In this document: positions 58,347 to 64,000 of the stretch, one piece after another
Numbering within the stretch: position 1 is the first letter of the stretch
Layout of the letters: each line of letters opens with the position of its first letter
Origin: Monodelphis domestica
Taxonomy: Eukaryota; Chordata; Mammalia; Didelphimorphia; Didelphidae
DNA: 64,000 bases
Reading direction: 5' to 3'
NCBI RefSeq assembly: GCF_027887165.1
Contig: NC_077235.1
Span: forward strand, 17,321,383-17,385,382
Translations under genes and position numbers: made by a program
The notes under the pieces: model-generated
The model's input: the letters and a program-made list of their open reading frames with translations, nothing else
The model's database searches: none
What the model was told of the DNA's origin: nothing

Positions 58347-58476
58347 TGCCTTGCCTTGCCTCACACTGTGCCTTGCTTCACCCCACAACTTGCTTCCCCA
58401 ACCTTGCCTCACCTCACCCTGCAACTTGCCTTGTACCTCGCCTCGCGCCTTGCCGAGCCTTGCCTTGCCTTGCCAA
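58347..58476 (+). repeat. Degenerate CCTTG-type short tandem repeat
   Basis: Reiterated gccttgcctcacc-like units, such as 'gccttgccttgcctcaca' and 'cgagccttgccttgcctt'. It lies directly at the tail side of the antisense SINE next to it. Confidence 0.85.
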
Positions 58477-58590
58477 GTGACTTGCCCAGGGTCACCCAGC
58501 TGGGAAGTGTCTGAGGCCAGATTTGAACCCAGGACCTTTTGTCTCTAGGCCTGGCTCTCAATCCACTAAGCTACGCAGCAGCCCCCACCA
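58477..58590 (-). mobile_element. Mar1/SINE1-like SINE, antisense, 3'-shortened
   Basis: Reverse family text 'cccagggtcacccagctggg', 'gaacccaggaccttttgtct', 'ctcaatccactaagctac'. The tail half of the SINE is missing and replaced by the CCTTG repeat. Confidence 0.88.
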
Positions 58591-59694
58591 ATGGGCCTTT
58601 CTTGTTGCAGTAATATTCAACATATTCTCATTGCATTATTTGGCCTCCACTCACTGGTCTCTTCAAGACTACAACAGGCAAATTATTTAAATCTCAGATC
58701 TTTACCAAAACTTAAAAACTGATTAGTAAAAACCCAGTAGTAACCAACATCAGTAACATTTGAACCATTCTGGAATTGGGGAGAGGTAGCACATGACTAG
58801 AGGAGGGAAAATGACTTGGTTTCTGCTTTTTTAAAGAGAAGAACACAGGACACAAGAATAAGACATACAACAACCTCAACTCTCAAAGGGTTTTCTCATA
58901 CTTTGGTCCACAGGGAGTCCTTGACATAACAAAACAACAAGGCCAGGGGTCAGGCCTTTCCCAGGCCTCATAGGGGAATCTATGTCACTTTTCTGGTTCC
59001 TTCTGGGGGAAGGAAGAAGGAAGGTCCTGGGGTCTGTCTCAGCAGTGCCCACTCCAGACAGGAACGAGGGAAGAGGAGTCAGACTTTCCTCAAGGTCAGG
59101 GCTCCTTGGCCTATGCTAAGCGCCTTTACTTCTACCTCAAGCTGGGCCTTTCCTCTGGACCCATGAACCTTCAAAGGAACTGGCACAGTGAGGTCTCTTC
59201 CAAATGTGTATCTTTCATTTGCCAGTGTTCATTTCGAAAAGGCTGGTGTGGTCTCATGGGGACCCAGACATGGGGAGGGAAGAGGAATGAGGGTGGGCAC
59301 ACGTGAGGTACAGCCCTCTTTACCTCCATCCCCTCTCTCCCCTCCCCCAACCACACTAAACATCCTGAGTGGAAAAGACAAAGAGGCGTCATGCTGGAGC
59401 CAAACTGATGAGAAGCACCCCATCCTCCTTAATCTTGTAGGGGCCACCTTCTCCATATGCTAATTGAACAACTAAACACATCCGTTTTCTTTCCTGTCTC
59501 TACTCCATAATGAACAAGTCTATATGAAAACAGGGCTAGATCTGGACTGGTTGTCAAATCTGGATTATAGTGAACCTCAAAGAAGGAGGCTACACTGGTC
59601 GGGATTATTCTTTATGGAAGACTTTTGGGCGTACAAGAAGAACTTCACAGGAAGGAGAGGCAAGCCTTACTTCTTTCCCATAGTACACTGTTAA
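58591..59694. other. Unassigned intergenic stretch
   Basis: About 1.1 kb without recognised gene or repeat. Overlapping frames on both strands at 59.1-59.46 kb show no motif. Confidence 0.45.
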
Positions 59695-59930
59695 AACTGT
59701 ATTGTTGTTCTGACATATTTCAGTTGTGTCTGAATCCTCATGGCCTCTTTTTTAGGGTTTTCTTGGCAAAGATACTGGAGTGATTTGTCATTTTTGCTTC
59801 TTTAGCTCCCTTTTCAAATGAGGAAACTGAGGCAAACAAGATTAAGTGACTTGCCCAGGGTCATACACTTAGTAAGTGTCTGAAGCCAGATTTGAACTCA
59901 GAAATACAAGTCTTCCTAATGCCAGTGTGT
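59695..59930 (+). mobile_element. THER1-type core-SINE
   Basis: Reads 'tcagttgtgtctgaatcctc', 'gggttttcttggcaaagata', 'ctggagtgatttgtcatttt', 'gacttgcccagggtcataca', the marsupial THER1 order, near full length. Confidence 0.85.
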
Positions 59931-60157
59931 GAGGAAAAATACTTCCATCCCATGGCAGAGCCCCAGCAGTAGATATGGCACATCTAATGGCCTAGCTGAC
60001 CTGGCATCCCCTGGTATCAGCCTGAGTGTCAGTGTGCAATATTGCCACGGAGGGAGTAGCTAGGGGGATTTATATGGCCAGCACAGGAATTAAAAGGCCT
60101 CTTTAGTTCTACTCTTGAACAAACTGACTATGCTGTGCTGCTGCTGTGGTAAGAATC

Positions 60158-60655
60158 TAGATGATGTGTTTGTTTTAAAGGACAAACCACACAATATATT
60201 TAGGAGAGGCGGATCTGATGTGATTTACCCAGCAAGGATCAGTCTCCGTGAGGCCCTCTGTGGCTGTACAGTGAATGTCCCAACGCTGGATGGCAGGACC
60301 ATACCCATAGTGTTCAAGGATGTCATCAGACCTGGAAGGAGGCGAAAAGTTCCTGGAGAAGGCCTACCCCTCCCCAAAACACCAGAGAAACATGGGGACC
60401 TCATTATTGAGTTTGAAGTGAATTTCCCTGACAGACTCCCCCAATCTTCAAGAACCATTCTGGAGCAGATCCTGCCTATATAGCAACCTCTGCTCCCCAA
60501 GGACTGAACCAAGGACATTTCCAAAGCTCAAGGTTTTCTGGACCATCTCCAACAGCTGTGGGCCCCCAGGGTGGGAGGGACCACAGAGGGTTTTCGTATT
60601 GCTGAATGTTTCCAGAGAATATATTACAATCTTTCAAAGTCTTGCAAAAAAAAAA
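60158..60655 (+). pseudogene. DNAJB1: DNAJB1 retrocopy, 5'-truncated
   Basis: From about 60160 to the stop at 60481-60483 the plus strand codes for the last hundred or so residues of DNAJB1 (Hsp40): VFVLKDKPHNIFRRGGSDVI, YPARISLREALCGCTVNVP, TLDGRTIPIVFKDVIRPG, KVPGEGLPLPKTPEKHGDL, ending LEQILPI. This is the second client-binding beta-sandwich and dimerisation tip; DNAJB1 is normally about 340 residues. A copied 3' UTR follows ('ctccccaaggactgaaccaa', 'gctgaatgtttccagagaat') and a 10-base A run at 60646-60655. The J domain, G/F region and first C-terminal domain are absent, so no co-chaperone can be made. An open frame extends upstream to an ATG at 60115, but residues 1-15 (MNKLTMLCCCCGKNL) are not DNAJB1-like. 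The truncation point could match an exon edge, but no other DNAJB1 exon is in the window and the A tail argues for retroposition. Confidence 0.88.
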
Positions 60656-61150
60656 TGATGGTGGGCCTTTTAGAGATGGAGTGCCAGGTCCCACCCCACA
60701 CCAAACTGAGTGTCATGCCCCACCATACCACATACCTTGCACCCCTATCAAGTGCTGGGCATGTCCTGTCCCCCCTTAACTCACACATGGGAGGGAGAAA
60801 ACATTTCCAATGGGCTGTTAGACAGAGAGGAGGGGGAAATGAGGAATGTCCTTAGCCAGTGCAGAGATGGAGAGGGGAATGGCCCAAGTGCTCTGGTCCC
60901 CTCCAGATCTGTCTCCTGTGAGCTGCCCCCTTTCCCCTGTACACTCTCATTGGGCTACTGGGCAGAGGAGTGGGAGATGTGAAAAAATGTCAGCATGCAC
61001 AGTGGAGAAGGGGAGGGGAGCAGCTCTGCCTGAGTCCCTCTGCCTTTCTAGTAACAAACTGGGGTGGGGGGGGGGAAGGAGGGGTGCAGGCCCACAGAGA
61101 GGGCTCTGCATGCCATCTTTGTCACCTATGCCATAGGTTTGCCATCACTA
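60656..61150 (+). mobile_element. hAT DNA transposon, OposCharlie-like, non-autonomous
   Basis: Opens 'tgatggtgggccttttagag' (canonical cagtgatggcgaaccttttag, missing the first three bases) and ends 'cacctatgccataggtttgc' plus 'catcact', the inverse. Internal 'cccacagagagggctctg' also fits the family. It starts exactly where the DNAJB1 A tail ends. No transposase frame. Confidence 0.8.
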
Positions 61151-62265
61151 ATATAGGCTTTAGCCAGCCAAACAGAGAAACGATCCAAATCAAGTTAACC
61201 TTTCCTTAAGGGAAATATATCTATATCTCGTCTTTCTTTCATCTCTCATTCTCTCATTTTATTAATAAACAATGAAAACTGTGACCAGACTCCATTTTAT
61301 TTCTAACACTAGGCCCTGTACTTCATCTACTGCATGACTTAGCTGCCTTGTAAAGCTGTAGTAGTAACATAGCATTTCCTTTCTTAGACTAAGATATGAA
61401 AAACCTCAGTTATATCACACAAATTACATACAGCTTATCAATGGAGGAAGTGTCCATATCTGTAAGATGTGTACTGCCCACGTTGGATGTGTATGTCTAC
61501 ACTGGATGTTTAAACACAGATAGGTGAATTGAAGGATAGCATTAATAAATATATCTGGAGCCTTGCCCATCTCTCCAAAAGAAAAATGATTTCCTGCCTT
61601 AATTAGAGAAGAGGGGGCCCCTAATCATTCTCTTCAAAAAGAGTCTCATTATATCTATCTGTCCTCCCTAAATATTGCTGTTTTAGCTCTACAATTTTTT
61701 TTCGGGTTCCAAAGCAAAAAAGCAGCTATGTTTACCTTCAGAGGGAAAGACTAAACCAAACTTAAATCTATCTGCAGGTTTGACTCCTTCCAACAAGATG
61801 CTAGTTACACAAAAGGCAAACACAAATAATGAATAGCTAGTAAACTCATTTATCAAGCAGAAAGAAAACAAAAATCAGATAAGTTTGACGTATTAGAATA
61901 CGCCAGAAAATGCACAGGAGTGACTAAACTCTCCCGTTGAAAGCAAGATATTTTTGCTAAAACAAAAGAGGTCCCTCAATTTCACCCAAGGGAAATAGAA
62001 ATTCTCCAAGTATCCAGGGGCACAAACTAGAAATCAGGGTATCACTTTTAAAATCTTCTGTTCTCTGTCCTCTCTGGACTCAGTCCTACAAAGACGAGAA
62101 CCACACATCTCTTCATTTTATAAGGAAAAAAGAATAGTTCTTTTCTTGAAAGCCCTTTTGCCAAATCTTTCTGTCATAGCAAGTATCTATAAAGAATTTC
62201 TCCAATAAACCAGAACCACTTTCTGAAGGCAGCAGTGTAGCATAAGGCTGTCTGTCCCTTCTTCC
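61151..62265. other. Unassigned intergenic stretch
   Basis: About 1.1 kb without recognised gene or repeat. Confidence 0.45.
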
Positions 62266-62284
62266 CACTCAACTTGACTAGTAG

Positions 62285-62368
62285 TCAAGTTGCATGTAAA
62301 ATGAGAGAGTTGGACTCAATTGCTTGGGAGGTCACTTCCAAATTTAAATCTGTGATCCTATATACAAA
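62285..62368 (+). mobile_element. MIR/THER SINE tail
   Basis: Contains 'gagagagttggactcaattg' and 'gaggtcacttccaaatttaa', the SINE 3' tail wording. Confidence 0.6.
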
Positions 62369-62394
62369 ACCAAGGGTAAATTTATTTTTTGGTG

Positions 62395-62725
62395 GGTAGA
62401 GGAGAAGCACTAACAGAAGAGAGGGTTGTGAAAAGTTACATCACTGAAGAAAAGTGGAGGTCAGCTAAGATGAAAAGGAACGTCATTCCAGAAACAGGGG
62501 ACTGGAAATAGAATGTCTTACGTGAAGAACAGCAAGAAGGCCAATCTTACTAGACCACTGGCTGAGTGAAGAACAATGTGGAATAAGGCTGGAATCATAG
62601 GTTAGAATCAGCTTATGAAGGCTTTTAATGCCAACAGAAACAAAAGAACTTGGAACTAGTAGCAATCAGCAGCCACAAGCAGTGAAATTTTGTAGTCAAA
62701 TTATACTTTAGGGAAATCACTGGCT
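62395..62725 (-). mobile_element. L2 LINE fragment, antisense
   Basis: Contains 'gtgaagaacagcaagaaggc', 'cttatgaaggcttttaatgc' and 'acattccaga'-like text, matching the antisense L2 ORF2 end (compare 37.5-37.7 kb). Confidence 0.7.
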
Positions 62726-63920
62726 AAAACTTTACAAAGCACTTTTCCCACACGTGTCAAGACAAGAATGGGTGGCTACTTAGTAGCCTGTTATTTCCTT
62801 GAGAAAATATTTTGTAATGAAAAAAGATTCAAATGTAAGAAACCTCCCTCAAGATGCAAGCATGGGATCAGCCAACTTCTCTGTGGAAGTTACCTGAAGC
62901 ATGTACAGAAAACTATTTCGGCTGAGAAGTTCCTTGATTCTGATAATGACCAGGGCAAGGCTGAAAAGTAATAATACGGACCATTTAGGACTCCTCCCCA
63001 AAGCATCCTGCTACAAAATAAAATGAGGATTGGGAGTAACCTGAGTAGTAACTGAAGCTATGGAGAGGGACTCAATTCCATCTCCTGGTAAGTTTTACCC
63101 TCTTGGACGCCCCATGTCTCTGGGTTCCCAAAGCCTAGACGTTCAAATAAAGAGCCCAATGAAAAGTACGGGAGATGACAATCTCCCAGAATCTTTGCCT
63201 TTAACCCATATTCACTAAGTGCCAAATGGCTGTATAATCTGCTTATGTGGCTTTGAATTGGGTAGAGAGAGAGACAGTTACACAGGTCTATTGTTAAGGT
63301 CACAGTTTGATTAGAGAGACAACTGCTGAAACCTCGGAGAATCTGGAAATAGCAGTGGCTTGAGGAACCTGGCGAACATATCTTTTGGAAAGGTGGATGC
63401 CTTGCAGGACTCCACTGCTCTAATTAATATTTTAATAGATCCTACAAAGTCCTAAATCTCTCATGTATTTGGAGGGGTCCAAATGGAAGGAGAAAAGATC
63501 TCACTTTTCATCAGACTAGTGCAAATAGTCTCAGGATCAGAGTTCGTATCCTTGGTAGATTTCCAAAAAGACTTTCTGTTTATGATGGTCACGTGATGAA
63601 CAGTGAGGAAATAATTTCTTCCAATTATGTGGATTGCCCAGTAGGAGGCTAACAGAATAAGTGAGGGAAAGAGTGCCAGGTATTAGCTTTAATAGAGTCT
63701 CTGTGCCCTAAATTATACTTTATTAGAGGGAGATAGTCTCAACATTGTGGTGAAGTGGATGCAAGTGACATGAAGCACCTAATATTTTTATTATAGTGAA
63801 AAGAGTGTGTTGTTTCCTTCTCAGTATAAGCTGTAGGTATAACAAAGTATTTGTTTTCTTAGACTGAGGTATCGAATATAGCAATCAGTATTCATGATGA
63901 CATACATATATGCTATCCGA
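62726..63920. other. Unassigned intergenic stretch
   Basis: About 1.2 kb without recognised gene or repeat. Confidence 0.45.
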
Positions 63921-63924
63921 CACA

Positions 63925-64000
63925 ACAAAATGATCATTTGTTAAAGCCTTCTATGTGCAAGGCTCTTTGATAAGCACTGTGGATACAAAGGCAAAAAAAA
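63925..64000 (-). mobile_element. L2 LINE 3' end, antisense, cut by window edge
   Basis: Contains 'cttctatgtgcaaggctctt' and 'tggatacaaaggcaaaa', the reversed L2 end. Confidence 0.65.

Noticed and set aside
60115-60483. Genuine last exon of an active DNAJB1 gene
   Set aside because: No other DNAJB1 exon is seen in the preceding 60 kb, a copied 3' UTR ends in an A run, and the first residues of the frame are unrelated.
60571-61209. Four overlapping plus-strand frames of 79-96 codons after DNAJB1
   Set aside because: They lie within the hAT element and flank; no recognisable protein and heavy overlap.
1-64000. CRISPR arrays, operons, riboswitches or prokaryotic elements
   Set aside because: All repeats and gene remnants are mammalian; no regularly spaced short repeats and no bacterial genes seen.

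Overview
The window looks like intergenic DNA from a marsupial mammal, most probably an opossum-type genome. This rests on its repeats: a tRNA-derived Mar1/SINE1-like SINE with a characteristic head, THER1/MIR core-SINEs, marsupial-type L1s whose 3' ends recur in both orientations, many old L2 LINEs, CR1/L3 remnants, and hAT elements with OposCharlie-like ends. The species call is inference; no alignment was run. I found no multi-exon host gene. The two gene-derived objects are retrocopies: a full-length, intact SET copy (about 30.85-33.22 kb) and a 5'-truncated DNAJB1 copy (about 60.16-60.66 kb).

Layout. 0-12.7 kb: antisense L1 pieces, a 2 kb antisense L2, CR1, MIR and SINE fragments and two short hAT elements. 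12.7-20.3 kb: low-complexity terrain with pyrimidine tracts at 12.7 and 19.9 kb, a 1 kb purine-only minisatellite at 13.6-14.65 kb, decayed antisense L1, and a diverged direct duplication (15.84-16.40 and 17.07-17.56 kb). 20.4-33.6 kb: the most unusual part, an array of diverged copies of an unrecognised AT-rich unit of roughly 0.5-0.9 kb. It is interrupted by a 5' L1 piece carrying ORF1 and the start of ORF2 (22.56-25.16 kb) and by an L1 3' end joined to the SET retrocopy (30.55-33.22 kb). 33.6-44 kb: L1, L2, SINE and MIR fragments. 43.9-49.3 kb: nested LINEs (L1 in older L1; L1 in L2). 50.0-52.0 kb: a 2 kb sense L2. 52.2-54.3 kb: CR1/L3 fragments, one hit by a hAT element that was itself hit by a SINE. 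54.3-64 kb: sparse MIR/SINE fragments, a CCTTG-type short repeat, the DNAJB1 retrocopy abutting a hAT element, and L2 pieces.

Function. The only candidate protein product is the SET-like protein of 304 residues. It keeps the nucleosome-assembly fold and has a longer acidic tail than the usual 277-residue isoform. Whether it is transcribed cannot be read from sequence, but it carries a CpG-rich copy of the 5' leader. Many long open frames in the pyrimidine- and purine-rich stretches are composition artefacts and are not called. Repeat boundaries are estimated by eye and may be off by tens of bases.
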